Of a stretch of DNA of 64,000 nt, positions 7,293 to 16,870 are shown in pieces. Origin of the DNA: Roseburia hominis A2-183 (GTDB lineage: Bacteria > Bacillota > Clostridia > Lachnospirales > Lachnospiraceae); the NCBI RefSeq assembly GCF_000225345.1, contig NC_015977.1:754001-818000 (forward strand). The letters are read 5' to 3'. Within the stretch, counting starts at the first letter, position 1. Each line of letters starts with the position of its first letter. Both the position numbers and the translations under genes were made by a program. The notes beneath the pieces were generated by a model. That model did no database searches, was not told the origin of the DNA, and saw only the letters and a list, made by a program, of their open reading frames with translations.

Positions 7293-7321
7293 TTGCAATA
7301 TACCCCAAGGGGGTATATAAT
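7293..7321 (+). promoter_or_regulatory. Copper-operon promoter with a CsoR box in the spacer
   Basis: TTGCAA (7293-7298) and TATAAT (7316-7321) flank a 17-base spacer that contains ATACCCCAAGGGGGTAT (7300-7316), the GC-tract palindrome typical of CsoR operators. CsoR bound here would cover the polymerase site until Cu(I) releases it. Confidence 0.88.
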
Positions 7322-7384
7322 GAGCCTGCAAATGAGGAATAGAAACAGACTTGCGGGTAAATAGTAAGAAAGAGGGCTAAGCGT

Positions 7385-7693
7385 ATGGCAGAGGAAAAGG
7401 AATGCTGCTGTTCCCATAAGACAAAGGAACGGTCAGAGAAAGAATATAAGGATATGATTCACCGCTTGAACCGCATCGAGGGACAGATTCGCGGAATTAA
7501 GGGAATGGTGGAGCGGGATGCCTACTGTACGGATATTCTGGTACAGGTGGCAGCTGTGAATGCAGCGCTCAACAGCTTTAACAAGGTACTTCTCGCCAAT
7601 CATATCAAGACCTGCGTGACGAATGATATCCGCGAGGGCAGGGAGGAGACCGTCGACGAACTGGTGACGGTGCTCCAGAAATTGATGAAATAG
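7385..7693 (+). CDS. csoR: CsoR-family copper(I)-sensing repressor
   Basis: A 102-residue all-helical repressor. The family core [18 protein letters not shown] is followed by YCTDIL and NHIKTCV, giving the Cys...His-x3-Cys copper ligand set of true CsoR proteins. A Cys-rich start (ECCCSHK) is an extra feature. It is first in the operon with copA and has a matching operator at its promoter, so it most likely controls itself and copA. Confidence 0.92.
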   Translation: MAEEKECCCSHKTKERSEKEYKDMIHRLNRIEGQIRGIKGMVERDAYCTDILVQVAAVNAALNSFNKVLLANHIKTCVTNDIREGREETVDELVTVLQKLMK

Positions 7694-7710
7694 ACGGGAG
7701 AGTGAGGAAG

Positions 7711-10377
7711 ATGAAGCAATATACAGTGACGGGAATGAGCTGTGCGGCGTGCAGCGCGCGCGTGGAAAAAGCAGTGTCGAAGGTGCCGGGTGTGACATCC
7801 TGCTCGGTGAGTCTTCTGACGAATTCCATGGGTGTCGAGGGAACCGCGGCGCCGCAGGAGATCATCCGGGCGGTTGAGAACGCCGGATACGGCGCTGCCG
7901 AGAAGAAGCGGGGCGGCGCGGAAACCGCGGGAGCGGCGGAGGCGATGCCGCAGGAAGATATGTTAAAGGATCGGGAGACGCCTCTTTTAAAAAAGAGACT
8001 GGTGGCTTCGGTAGGTTTTCTGGCAGTGCTGATGTATTTTTCCATGGGACACATGATGTGGGGATGGCCGCTGCCGGCGTTCTTTGAAGGAAACCATGTG
8101 GCGATGGGGCTGGTACAGCTTTTGCTGGCGGTGGTGATCATGGTCATCAACCAGAAGTTCTTTATCAGCGGATTCAAGAGTCTCTGGCACAGGGCACCGA
8201 ATATGGATACACTCGTAGCGCTGGGGGCAACGGCGGCGTTCGGTTACAGTACCTACGCACTCTTTGCAATGACCGATGCGCAGGTGCGCGGCGATATGGA
8301 CGGGGTCATGCGCTATATGCACGAGTTCTACTTTGAATCGGCGGCGATGATTTTGACGCTGATCACGGTCGGAAAAATGCTCGAGTCGCGGTCAAAAGGC
8401 AAGACGACCGATGCGCTCAAGAGCCTGATGAGCCTGGCACCGAAGACAGCCACCATCGTGCGTGACGGTGTGGAACAGGAGGTTCCGGTCGCGCAGGTCA
8501 AAAAGGGAGACGTCTTCGTGGTGCGCCCGGGGGAGAACATACCCGTGGACGGTATCATCCTCGAGGGCAGCAGTGCCGTGAATGAGGCGGCGCTGACCGG
8601 CGAGAGCATACCGGTGGACAAGGCGCCAGGAGATGAAGTCTCCGCGGCGACCGTGAACCAGTCCGGCTTTTTAAAATGCGAGGCGGCGCGAGTCGGCGAG
8701 GATACAACCTTATCCCAGATCATCCAGATGGTCAGCGATGCCGCGGCGACCAAGGCGCCGATTGCCAAGATTGCCGATAAGGTATCGGGCGTATTTGTAC
8801 CGACGGTCATTGGAATTGCGATCGTGACACTGATTGTGTGGCTAGCTGCCGGAAAGCCGGTCGGCTTTGCGCTGGCGAGAGCGATCTCTGTTCTGGTCAT
8901 CAGCTGCCCGTGTGCGCTCGGACTTGCCACTCCGGTAGCCATCATGGTCGGAAACGGCATGGGTGCTAAGAACGGTATTATGTTCAAGACGGCAGTCTCT
9001 CTGGAGGAGACCGGAAAAATGCAGATTGTAGCGCTCGATAAGACCGGAACCATCACGAGCGGAGAGCCACGGGTTACGGATGTCCTTCCGGCGGAAGGCG
9101 TTCCGGCGGAGAAGCTGCTGCATGCGGCAGGGATTCTGGAGCAGAAGAGCGAGCATCCGCTTGCAAAGGCCGTTCTTGCCTATGTGAAGGAGCAGGCCGG
9201 GGCAAAGGCGCAGTCCGGCGGGAAGAGGGCGTCTGCGGCAGGCGGAGCATCTGGCGGAGCGGACGGCCTAGAAGATATGCTGACCGATTTCATGGCGCTT
9301 CCGGGCAATGGTCTGACCGGTGTGCGGGATGGAAGACGGCTTTACGGCGGCAATCTCATCTTTATCGAGCAGCACGTGAAGGTGCCCGATGCCATGAAGC
9401 GGCAGGCAGAGCAGCTCGCCATGCAGGGCAAGACGCCGCTGTTTTTTGCAAAGGATGAGAAGCTGCTCGGCGTAATCGCCGTGGCGGATGTCATCAAGGA
9501 GGACAGCCCGCGTGCGGTGGCAGAACTGCAGAACATGGGAATCTATGTGGTGATGCTGACCGGCGACAATGAGCGGACGGCGCAGGCGATCGGAAAAGAG
9601 GCAGGCGTGGACGAGGTGATCGCCGGCGTGCTTCCGGACGGCAAGGAGCAGGTGGTAAGAGAACTGCAGAAAAAGGGCAAAGTGGTCATGGTCGGCGATG
9701 GAATCAATGACGCGCCGGCGCTTACAAGGGCGGATATCGGAATGGCGATCGGCGCCGGAACGGATATTGCCATTGATGCCGCGGATGTCGTGCTGATGAA
9801 GAGCCGCCTGTCGGATGTGCCTGCGGCAATCCGCTTGAGCCGCGCAACCCTGCGCAATATTCATGAAAATCTGTTCTGGGCATTTTTCTACAATATTATC
9901 GGCATTCCTCTTGCGGCAGGCGTGTGGATTCCGCTGTTCGGCTGGCAGTTAAACCCGATGTTCGGTGCGGCAGCCATGAGCTTATCCAGTTTCTGTGTTG
10001 TGACCAACGCGCTGCGCCTGAATCTGTTCCGGATGTATGACGTCGGAAAAGACCGCAGGATCAAAAATGCGGTGACAGGGCAGACCGCCGCAGCTGCGGC
10101 GAAGGAGCCGGATGACGCTTTGGAGAAGAAATCAGAAACAAATCAAAAAAAGGAGAATGAGACAATGAAAAAGACAATGAAGATTAACGGTATGATGTGT
10201 GGACACTGTGAGGCGAGAGTCAAGAAGGCACTCGAAGCGGTAGAAGGCGTGCAGGAGGCTGTAGTCAGCCACGAGGCAGGAAACGCGGTTGTGACGCTTA
10301 GCAGCGACGTGGCGGATGAGGTCTTAAAGAAGGCGGTTGAGGATCAGGATTACGAGGTGGTTTCTGTCGAATCCTAG
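7711..10377 (+). CDS. copA: Cu(I)-exporting P1B-1 ATPase with a fused C-terminal CopZ-like domain
   Basis: 888 residues from ATG 7711 (GAGG upstream; GTG 7702 is also in frame). Order: N-terminal HMA with GMSCAAC (C11, C14); membrane segments; TGES; membrane copper site CPC at 399-401; DKTGT with D443; a low-complexity insert near residues 500-525; GDGINDAP; last membrane helices; an Ala/Glu/Lys linker; and a second HMA domain with MMCGHC (C830, C833). CopA exports cytoplasmic Cu(I). Unusually, the CopZ-like domain is fused at the C terminus, and it has its own strong internal ribosome site and ATG at 10165, listed separately. Confidence 0.93.
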   Translation: MKQYTVTGMSCAACSARVEKAVSKVPGVTSCSVSLLTNSMGVEGTAAPQEIIRAVENAGYGAAEKKRGGAETAGAAEAMPQEDMLKDRETPLLKKRLVASVGFLAVLMYFSMGHMMWGWPLPAFFEGNHVAMGLVQLLLAVVIMVINQKFFISGFKSLWHRAPNMDTLVALGATAAFGYSTYALFAMTDAQVRGDMDGVMRYMHEFYFESAAMILTLITVGKMLESRSKGKTTDALKSLMSLAPKTATIVRDGVEQEVPVAQVKKGDVFVVRPGENIPVDGIILEGSSAVNEAALTGESIPVDKAPGDEVSAATVNQSGFLKCEAARVGEDTTLSQIIQMVSDAAATKAPIAKIADKVSGVFVPTVIGIAIVTLIVWLAAGKPVGFALARAISVLVISCPCALGLATPVAIMVGNGMGAKNGIMFKTAVSLEETGKMQIVALDKTGTITSGEPRVTDVLPAEGVPAEKLLHAAGILEQKSEHPLAKAVLAYVKEQAGAKAQSGGKRASAAGGASGGADGLEDMLTDFMALPGNGLTGVRDGRRLYGGNLIFIEQHVKVPDAMKRQAEQLAMQGKTPLFFAKDEKLLGVIAVADVIKEDSPRAVAELQNMGIYVVMLTGDNERTAQAIGKEAGVDEVIAGVLPDGKEQVVRELQKKGKVVMVGDGINDAPALTRADIGMAIGAGTDIAIDAADVVLMKSRLSDVPAAIRLSRATLRNIHENLFWAFFYNIIGIPLAAGVWIPLFGWQLNPMFGAAAMSLSSFCVVTNALRLNLFRMYDVGKDRRIKNAVTGQTAAAAAKEPDDALEKKSETNQKKENETMKKTMKINGMMCGHCEARVKKALEAVEGVQEAVVSHEAGNAVVTLSSDVADEVLKKAVEDQDYEVVSVES
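10149..10377 (+). CDS. Possible internally initiated CopZ copper chaperone within copA
   Basis: AAAGGAG at 10149-10155, a 9-base gap and ATG 10165 lie in frame inside copA. Starting there gives a complete 70-residue HMA protein ([19 protein letters not shown]...VSVES) of the exact size of free CopZ. Fused full-length translation and separate CopZ could both occur. The feature coordinates include the ribosome site; coding would be 10165-10377. A former copA/copZ gene pair fused by loss of the copA stop explains the layout. Confidence 0.5.
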
Positions 10378-10446
10378 AAAATAAGGTCAAAAGTTTCATT
10401 GACTTTATGAGGTCGGCTTGGTACAGTGAAAGGTAGGAGGAATGTT

Positions 10447-11892
10447 ATGCGTTATGTACCACTCAGGGAGGCAGAACCGGGCATGGTTCTTGCAGCCGAC
10501 CTTTATGATTCCGTCGGAAGAACGTTGATTGGCTGCCATTGCGAATTGACGGAGAGCTATCTGGAAAAACTGGAAGCTTACGGATTCGACGGTATATATA
10601 TAGAAGATAAACTTTCAGAGGGCATCACGATTGAGAGTGTGATTACGCCGCAGTTAAGGCAGGAGGGACAGGAGCGCATCCGTGCCTGCGACATTGACGG
10701 ATGTAAGTTGATTGCCAGACGCATGGTGGAGGAGATTTTATCCTGCGGAAATGTGTCTCTTGATCTTACGGACTTAAGAAGCTACGACGATTACACTTAC
10801 GCACATTCTGTGAACGTGGCGGTATACTGCGGCGTCATTGGAATGGGTATGGGGATGAGTGAAGTGGAGCTGGGGCATCTTGTGACTGCGGCATTGCTTC
10901 ATGACCTCGGAAAGCTGCAGATCCCGGATGAGATCTTAAACAAGCCGGGACGTCTGACACAGGAAGAATATCTGATTATGAAATCCCACGCAACACTGTC
11001 GTACCAGATTATCAGTGAGCGGTGGGATATTTCTGCGCATATCAAGGAGGCCGTGCTGCATCACCATGAAAATGTGGACGGAAGCGGATACCCGGACGGG
11101 CTGGAAGGCGCGCAGCAGACGATGTTTACCAGGATTCTGCACGTGGCGGATGTCTATGATGCACTTACGTCCAGGCGCCCGTACAAGGAGCCATACGCAC
11201 CGTACGAGGCGACAGAGTATCTGATGGGCGGCTGCGGCATCATGTTTGACCGCGAGGTAGTGGAGACACTTCTAAAGTATGTGCCGCTCTATCCGAAGGG
11301 AACGATGGTTACGCTTTCCGATGGAAGAGAAGCCATCATCTATGAGAATTTTGGCGTACATAATTTAAGACCCGTAGTGCGTCTGATGGACGGGGAACTG
11401 TTGGATCTGTCCAACGAAGCGAACTACCATATTACATTGCGTATGAAGACGGAATCCGGCTTCTCCACGGAAGAGGCAGAAAAGGAGCGCAACGAGATGA
11501 TACGCCCGCCGGTACGCTGCCGGATCATGGTTGTGGACGATATGAAGACGAATCTGCAGATGCTGCGTGGCATTTTAGAGCCGTTATATGATGTCATCCT
11601 GATGAAATCCGGTCACCAGGCATTGCTGTATTTGAAAAAACATCCGGCGCCGGATCTGGTGCTGATGGATATCGATATGCCGGAGATGGACGGTATCGAG
11701 ACGGCCAAACGCATTATGGAGATGACGGATCACACGGTGCCGATCCTGTTCGTCACGGCGCTCTGCGACAGACAGACGGTCACGCTGTGCCGGAATCTGG
11801 ACGCGGCAGGTTACATTGTAAGACCGTACAAGCCGGTCTTTGTCAAGACAGAGATCAAGAGGATTCTGATGGGGCGGAGTGAGATTGAATGA
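10447..11892 (+). CDS. HD-GYP cyclic-di-GMP phosphodiesterase with C-terminal receiver domain
   Basis: 481 residues from ATG 10447, placed 6 bases after TAGGAGG (an open frame from GTG 10426 is less likely). An N-terminal roughly 110-residue region is followed by an HD-GYP domain with HDLGK (H152, D153), the HHHE metal-ligand stretch and DGSGYPDG (211-218). The last 120 residues form a receiver domain with VVDD, phospho-acceptor D408 (LMDIDMPEMDG) and a conserved C-terminal lysine (RPYKP). Receiver after HD-GYP is the reverse of the usual order. The hybrid kinase gene overlaps its stop by 4 bases and is the likely phosphodonor. Confidence 0.88.
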   Translation: MRYVPLREAEPGMVLAADLYDSVGRTLIGCHCELTESYLEKLEAYGFDGIYIEDKLSEGITIESVITPQLRQEGQERIRACDIDGCKLIARRMVEEILSCGNVSLDLTDLRSYDDYTYAHSVNVAVYCGVIGMGMGMSEVELGHLVTAALLHDLGKLQIPDEILNKPGRLTQEEYLIMKSHATLSYQIISERWDISAHIKEAVLHHHENVDGSGYPDGLEGAQQTMFTRILHVADVYDALTSRRPYKEPYAPYEATEYLMGGCGIMFDREVVETLLKYVPLYPKGTMVTLSDGREAIIYENFGVHNLRPVVRLMDGELLDLSNEANYHITLRMKTESGFSTEEAEKERNEMIRPPVRCRIMVVDDMKTNLQMLRGILEPLYDVILMKSGHQALLYLKKHPAPDLVLMDIDMPEMDGIETAKRIMEMTDHTVPILFVTALCDRQTVTLCRNLDAAGYIVRPYKPVFVKTEIKRILMGRSEIE

Positions 11893-14588
11893 TATTATTG
11901 GTTCAGATAATATGTCTTTGTTATACGCTGTATGTACTGCAGGAATATGCCACTTCCGGTGCATATTCCAGACAGCACAGGCTGCTGCCGCTGCTGGTCG
12001 GACTGATCGGTGTATATAATTTCTATCAGGTTGTCCTTACGCTCACCGGACAGACAGAATTGTTCGGGCGTTTGAAGGACATGCTCTTAATTCAGGTGCT
12101 TTATCTGATTCTTATCTATATCATGGATTTTCTGAAAATCCATATCCCCTACGGGGTGCAGTGGATTATGTTTTGTGTGCTGCTCGCGCTGAATGTGATT
12201 GTTTTTATGCGCTACCGGCAGCCGGAAATCTATCACATTTATTTCAGAATTTACTTAATCGGATGTACGGCGGCGATCGTTGCAATGGGGACCTACGCCT
12301 ATCTGCGCCGTTCCCTGACCATGCATGAGCATCAGATTGCCAATCTGCTCTATATTGTGCTGCTCGTGAATGCAGCAGCGATGTGCGCGGAAAAGTTTTT
12401 TACTATTCCGGGCAATCTTCTGATGCTGGCAGCTACAACTGGTGTCTGCGGTGCGGTTCATTATCTGATCCAGACGGATCAGCTGATGGATACGGGCGAG
12501 CTTCTGCGCGAGCGGCTGTACGATGACTCGGATACGGCAGTGGTACTGCTGGATACCAATTTTTATTGCGTTGATGCGAACCGCAGCGGCAGAAGTCTGT
12601 TTGCGGGTCCGATGCAGTTGTATGAGAGAAACAGCCGCAGGCACCGCGGATACATGCAGGAGGCGGAGGAGCTGGCGAAGTCCATACAGGAGGGAAAAAA
12701 GAGCCGGGAGATCGAGAAGAACGGACAGTATTATCAGTGTCAGTGTACGCCGGTGTACTATTCAGGGAGGCTTCGTGGATATATTCTCGGTGCCTGGGAT
12801 ATTACCAGCCCGAAAAAAGAGACGCAGTTGATGCAGGCATTAAAGGGAAAAGCAGAGATGCAGACGGCGCGGAAAAGTGATTTCCTCGCGCAGATGAGCC
12901 ATGACCTGAAAAGCCCGCTGCACGCCATCATCGGAATCACGGATATTTTAAGCAGCCGCAAGGAACTCACGGCAAGTGACCGTGCACTCCTGCTTCACAT
13001 CAAGGGAGCTGGGAACAGCCTTGTGGAACAGGTGAATGCGATTCTTGACTATTCCAGAATTGAGGCAGGAAAGTTCGAGCTGATGGCGGAGTGCTACCGG
13101 CTGGATCAGGTGCTCGAGGAGGTGGCACACATGTGTGTCATCAATCTGCAGTCGAAGAGGGTGTGGTTTGAGGCCTGTATACAGGGAGAATTCCCGGAGA
13201 AAATGTATGGGGATGCCATGCGCGTCCGGGAAATTTTGCAGAATCTGCTCGCAAATGCGGTCAAGTTCACAGAGGAGGGCGAGATCCGCTGTGTGATTAC
13301 CTGTGAGGCAATCCGGGATTCCTCGGATGTGATGGTCCGCTGCAGGGTGTCGGACACCGGCACCGGAATGACAAGCGAACAGCTGCGGCAGGGATTTGAT
13401 TCTTATGTGAGCTATGCGGCAGAGAGCGGACAGTCGGGAAACGGACTGGGACTTAGCATTGTAAAGGAACTTGCAAACCGTATGGGAGGCAGTGTCCGCG
13501 CCGAGAGCAACGGCACCAGGGGAACCACGATTACCGTGGAAATCCGGCAGAAGGTGTGCGGAAGCACCCTGCATGATGCGGTGTGCTATACGACGGACAG
13601 TCTGCTGCGCGAGTCAGTGGTCTATACGGAGCGGATCCAGCCGACATGGATCTATCCGGGGGCACATGTTCTGCTCGCGGATGATATGCGGATCAATCAG
13701 GAGATTTTCCAGGAACTCGCAGCGCCGTGGCGGTTTACACTGGATGTTGTGCGCAACGGAAAGGAGGCTGTGGAGGCGGCAGCGCGGAAGGAGTATCAGC
13801 TGATTTTTCTGGATCAGAGGATGCCGGAAAAAAATGGCGATGAAGCGGCGAAGGAGATCCGCCAGTTTTGCGATATCCCAATGGTACTTATGACTGCTGA
13901 TATTACCGCGGAGTTAAAGCATCGGAATCGCAGACCGGAATTTACGGCGTATCTGGACAAGCCGATCGATGTGTCAGAGCTAAAGAAAGTGATTGAGACT
14001 TATCTGCCTGTCGCAGAGCGCAGGGATTTCCTGCTTCACGCGCAGATGAACCATGGGGCATACCGCCGTCTCTTGCAGACGTTTTTGCAGGAGACGGGAT
14101 CGCTTGCAGCAGAACTGCCGGGCTATGTGCCGGAGCAGCTGGAGCTTTTCGGAACGAAAGTGCACGGAATCAAGGGCGCCAGCCAGCAGATCGGCAGACA
14201 GGCGTTAAGCGAGAGCGCAGAAATCATGGAAATGGCGGCAAAGACAGAAAATATCCGATACATGGAAAAGCATATGACAGAGTTTTTGGAGACGATCCGG
14301 CACACGTTAGAGAGTGTCGAGGATGAATTAAAGAATCTGCCGCAGGAGATACAGGGGGAAGGCGCAGCCACGGCAGAGGACATACCGGAGGAAAAGCAGC
14401 AGATTCTGGCGCAGCTTAGGGAAGCTTTTGATGCGTGTGATTTAAACGGGATTGAGCAGGGACTTTCCCGGTTTGCGCGTGCCCATCTGACAGCGGAGGA
14501 ACGGGAACTGTTGACAGAACTGCATGCGGCATATGAGAACCTGGATTACGAAGAGGGAAGCGAACTGCTTTCCGGCCGGATGCTGTGA
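11889..14588 (+). CDS. Hybrid membrane histidine kinase with receiver and Hpt domains
   Basis: 899 residues. Order: about six membrane helices in residues 1-190; a PAS-like region near 205-310; HisKA with phospho-acceptor H338 (QMSHDLKSPLHAIIG); HATPase with N, G1 (DTGTGM) and G2 (GNGLGLSIV) boxes near 440-550; a receiver near 595-715 with D642 (IFLDQRMPEKNG); and an Hpt domain with H759 (KVHGIKGAS). This supports a complete His-Asp-His phosphorelay whose final receiver may be in the overlapping upstream HD-GYP protein. The 7TM-like N terminus suggests a membrane or small-molecule signal that cannot be specified. Confidence 0.9.
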   Translation: MILLVQIICLCYTLYVLQEYATSGAYSRQHRLLPLLVGLIGVYNFYQVVLTLTGQTELFGRLKDMLLIQVLYLILIYIMDFLKIHIPYGVQWIMFCVLLALNVIVFMRYRQPEIYHIYFRIYLIGCTAAIVAMGTYAYLRRSLTMHEHQIANLLYIVLLVNAAAMCAEKFFTIPGNLLMLAATTGVCGAVHYLIQTDQLMDTGELLRERLYDDSDTAVVLLDTNFYCVDANRSGRSLFAGPMQLYERNSRRHRGYMQEAEELAKSIQEGKKSREIEKNGQYYQCQCTPVYYSGRLRGYILGAWDITSPKKETQLMQALKGKAEMQTARKSDFLAQMSHDLKSPLHAIIGITDILSSRKELTASDRALLLHIKGAGNSLVEQVNAILDYSRIEAGKFELMAECYRLDQVLEEVAHMCVINLQSKRVWFEACIQGEFPEKMYGDAMRVREILQNLLANAVKFTEEGEIRCVITCEAIRDSSDVMVRCRVSDTGTGMTSEQLRQGFDSYVSYAAESGQSGNGLGLSIVKELANRMGGSVRAESNGTRGTTITVEIRQKVCGSTLHDAVCYTTDSLLRESVVYTERIQPTWIYPGAHVLLADDMRINQEIFQELAAPWRFTLDVVRNGKEAVEAAARKEYQLIFLDQRMPEKNGDEAAKEIRQFCDIPMVLMTADITAELKHRNRRPEFTAYLDKPIDVSELKKVIETYLPVAERRDFLLHAQMNHGAYRRLLQTFLQETGSLAAELPGYVPEQLELFGTKVHGIKGASQQIGRQALSESAEIMEMAAKTENIRYMEKHMTEFLETIRHTLESVEDELKNLPQEIQGEGAATAEDIPEEKQQILAQLREAFDACDLNGIEQGLSRFARAHLTAEERELLTELHAAYENLDYEEGSELLSGRML

Positions 14589-14746
14589 TAGAAGTGAAAG
14601 AAAAAATGATTGTTTTGTACAGGTTACGCGATTGATAGTGTGAGAAAAATTCCCCTCGCAGAGATATACTGTGCGTAGAATAGAAATCCGGAGTTCCCGG
14701 AGCAGCTGACAGGAGATCTGCAGCAAATTTGTACAGGGGGAAAACT

Positions 14747-16516
14747 ATGAATCTGGCAGAAATTACACATCGGGCGTATTTTTTAGACTGCTATCCGCTT
14801 GATGAGAGACATTTAAAAATAAGTATTCAGACAGGAAAAGATGTGGACGAGGTGATCCTCTGGGCGGGCGACCCGTATTCCGCCGGGATTGCCGAGAACG
14901 AGCAGAACTGGCAGGGCGAGCGGGTGCCGATGGAACTGGAGCGGGAACTGGCGCACAGAAATGTATATAGTGCCGTCCTCACACCGGTGTACCGCAGAGT
15001 CAAGTACCATTTTGAGATCACCGGCGGCGGGGAGAGCGTCTGCCTGTATGAGGATGGATTTGTGAAAGCGGCAGAGCGCTTTCCAGCGGACCGGATGATC
15101 CAGCGTTTTATCTATCCGTGGATGAACCGGGCGGACATTATGAAGGTGCCGGAATGGGCGGAGAATATCGTGTGGTATCAGATTTTCCCGGATCGTTTCT
15201 GCAGAAAAAATCCAGGAGAAAAGCGTCATTCCTGCCGGGAATGGGCTTGTCAGGAGGATGCAACATGGAAGGAGTTTTACGGGGGTGATCTGGCGGGAAT
15301 CCGCAGCCGCCTTGCCTATATTGCAGACCTCGGCGTCGGAGGTATTTACTTAAATCCGATTCTGTGGTCGGATTCCAACCACCGGTACGACACGATCGAC
15401 TACCACAGCGTGGAGCCGGATATCGGCACGGAGGAAGAACTGAAGGCGTTGATTACGGAGGCGCATGCGCTCGGACTTCGCGTGATGATCGATGCGGTAT
15501 TTAATCATTGCGGAGCGAAGTGCGCGCTCTGGCAGGACGTGCTGGAAAAGGGACCGCAGTCCGACTATTATCACTGGTTCTGCGTGAACCGCTGGCCGAT
15601 CGATGAGCGGACCCATGCGACGAAGCGGGGGGATTATTTTTCGTTTGCGTTTGTCGACAATATGCCAAAATTTGATACCAGCGAGCCGGATGTGATGGAG
15701 TATCTGACCGGCATTGCGAAGCACTGGGTATGTGACTGGAAGGTTGACGGAATCCGTTTTGATGTCGGCAATGAGATTTCACATGCATTTTTAAAACATC
15801 TGCGTCTGGAATTGAAAAAGTGCAATCCAAAGCTTTTCCTGCTCGGCGAGATCTGGCACGATTCTTTCCCGTGGCTGCTCGGCGACGAGTATGATTCGAC
15901 GATGAACTATCCGTTTCTGGCGTGTGTGAATAACTTCTGGGCAGATGCGGTACAGAGCGGAATGGATTTTATGCATGGCATTAACCAGTGTTACAGCATG
16001 TACTACGAGCAGGTGAACCGGGTGCTGTTTAATCTGTTAGATTCCCATGATACGGATCGTCTGATGGAGAGATGTCACGGTAATGCGGATACGTTTCTGG
16101 CACAGCTTGCGATTCTGTTCACCATGCAGGGCGCGCCGGGTATCTACTACGGCACCGAGATCGGCATGGACGGAGGCGGAACAAAGGCGAACCGGAAGTG
16201 CATGCCGTGGGAGGAGATCGATGCGGGTAGCTTTGCGGAGCTGACCGGACAGGTAAAGCGGCTGATTGCGATGCGCAGGCAGTATCCGCAGACAAGGAGC
16301 GGGAACGTGATGTGGGATGTCAGAGAGGATTCCAGATTGTTACATTATTATAAGAAAAAAGAAGGACAAAAAACGCTGGAGGTCTGCATTAACGCCGGGG
16401 AGGAACCGGTGCGGACAGGGGAGCGGGGACTGCCGGAGCCGGAGGACTGCCTGTTCGCGAACGGATTGGAGCACGGAAGCTTAAGACCGCAGGGCGTTTT
16501 CATAAGATTAGTGTGA
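14747..16516 (+). CDS. GH13 alpha-amylase-family enzyme (cyclomaltodextrinase/neopullulanase type)
   Basis: 589 residues from ATG 14747 behind AGGGGG. An N-terminal beta-domain (about 1-125) resembles the CBM34-like domain of maltogenic enzymes. The GH13 barrel shows region I DAVFNHCG, region II GIRFDVGNE (nucleophile Asp), region III LLGEIWHDS (acid/base Glu) and region IV LLDSHDTDR (transition-state Asp). There is no signal peptide, so it probably acts in the cytoplasm on imported malto-oligosaccharides. The length and N-domain favour the GH13_20 group over secreted amylases. It is unlinked to its signalling neighbours by function. Confidence 0.9.
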   Translation: MNLAEITHRAYFLDCYPLDERHLKISIQTGKDVDEVILWAGDPYSAGIAENEQNWQGERVPMELERELAHRNVYSAVLTPVYRRVKYHFEITGGGESVCLYEDGFVKAAERFPADRMIQRFIYPWMNRADIMKVPEWAENIVWYQIFPDRFCRKNPGEKRHSCREWACQEDATWKEFYGGDLAGIRSRLAYIADLGVGGIYLNPILWSDSNHRYDTIDYHSVEPDIGTEEELKALITEAHALGLRVMIDAVFNHCGAKCALWQDVLEKGPQSDYYHWFCVNRWPIDERTHATKRGDYFSFAFVDNMPKFDTSEPDVMEYLTGIAKHWVCDWKVDGIRFDVGNEISHAFLKHLRLELKKCNPKLFLLGEIWHDSFPWLLGDEYDSTMNYPFLACVNNFWADAVQSGMDFMHGINQCYSMYYEQVNRVLFNLLDSHDTDRLMERCHGNADTFLAQLAILFTMQGAPGIYYGTEIGMDGGGTKANRKCMPWEEIDAGSFAELTGQVKRLIAMRRQYPQTRSGNVMWDVREDSRLLHYYKKKEGQKTLEVCINAGEEPVRTGERGLPEPEDCLFANGLEHGSLRPQGVFIRLV

Positions 16517-16870
16517 ACATGACACTGCCGTATCGGATCCCGTCTGATGCGGCGGTGTCAGCAGCTCCACTGCAATCCGGAGGCAGAGTGTCTGCATGGA
16601 TTCCATATCAAACTGACTGCAGAGGGAAGTCTCCAGCTGGGTGTGCGCAAAGCTTTCCAGAAGCTGGATACCTAAATAGATGCGTTCCCTGAGCGCCGGA
16701 AGTCCTGCGTATGCGGGGGGACATTTCTGCACGAGGGTATCGACTGCATCGAGCAGAATCCGGTGATAGGCATCCCGGACAGCCAAAATCTTCTGTGTTT
16801 TTTGTTCGCAGGTGTGATAAAATGAATTTACAATGGTTTTTACAGGAAAATGTATTGAGGGGAATTTCAT
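16508..16870 (-). CDS. Possible minus-strand gene of unknown function
   Basis: A 120-residue frame fills the gap between the amylase gene and the response regulator on the opposite strand. Its codons look like those of neighbouring real genes (for example CTG, ATC, GAA, GCA, CAG), and no plus-strand frame fits there. Against it: the only ATG (16870) abuts the start of the divergent gene, I see no ribosome site, and the 3' end lies in a strong hairpin. The product would be soluble, mostly helical, with no recognised motif. Treat as uncertain. Confidence 0.35.
   Translation of the reverse strand: MKFPSIHFPVKTIVNSFYHTCEQKTQKILAVRDAYHRILLDAVDTLVQKCPPAYAGLPALRERIYLGIQLLESFAHTQLETSLCSQFDMESMQTLCLRIAVELLTPPHQTGSDTAVSCSH
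16520..16560. repeat. Strong hairpin after the amylase gene
   Basis: TGACACTGCCG (16520-16530) pairs with CGGCGGTGTCA (16550-16560), and pairing continues inward with G-U wobbles to nearly 18 bp. There is no T run on either side, so it is more likely an mRNA 3' stabiliser or repeat than a classical terminator. Confidence 0.6.
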
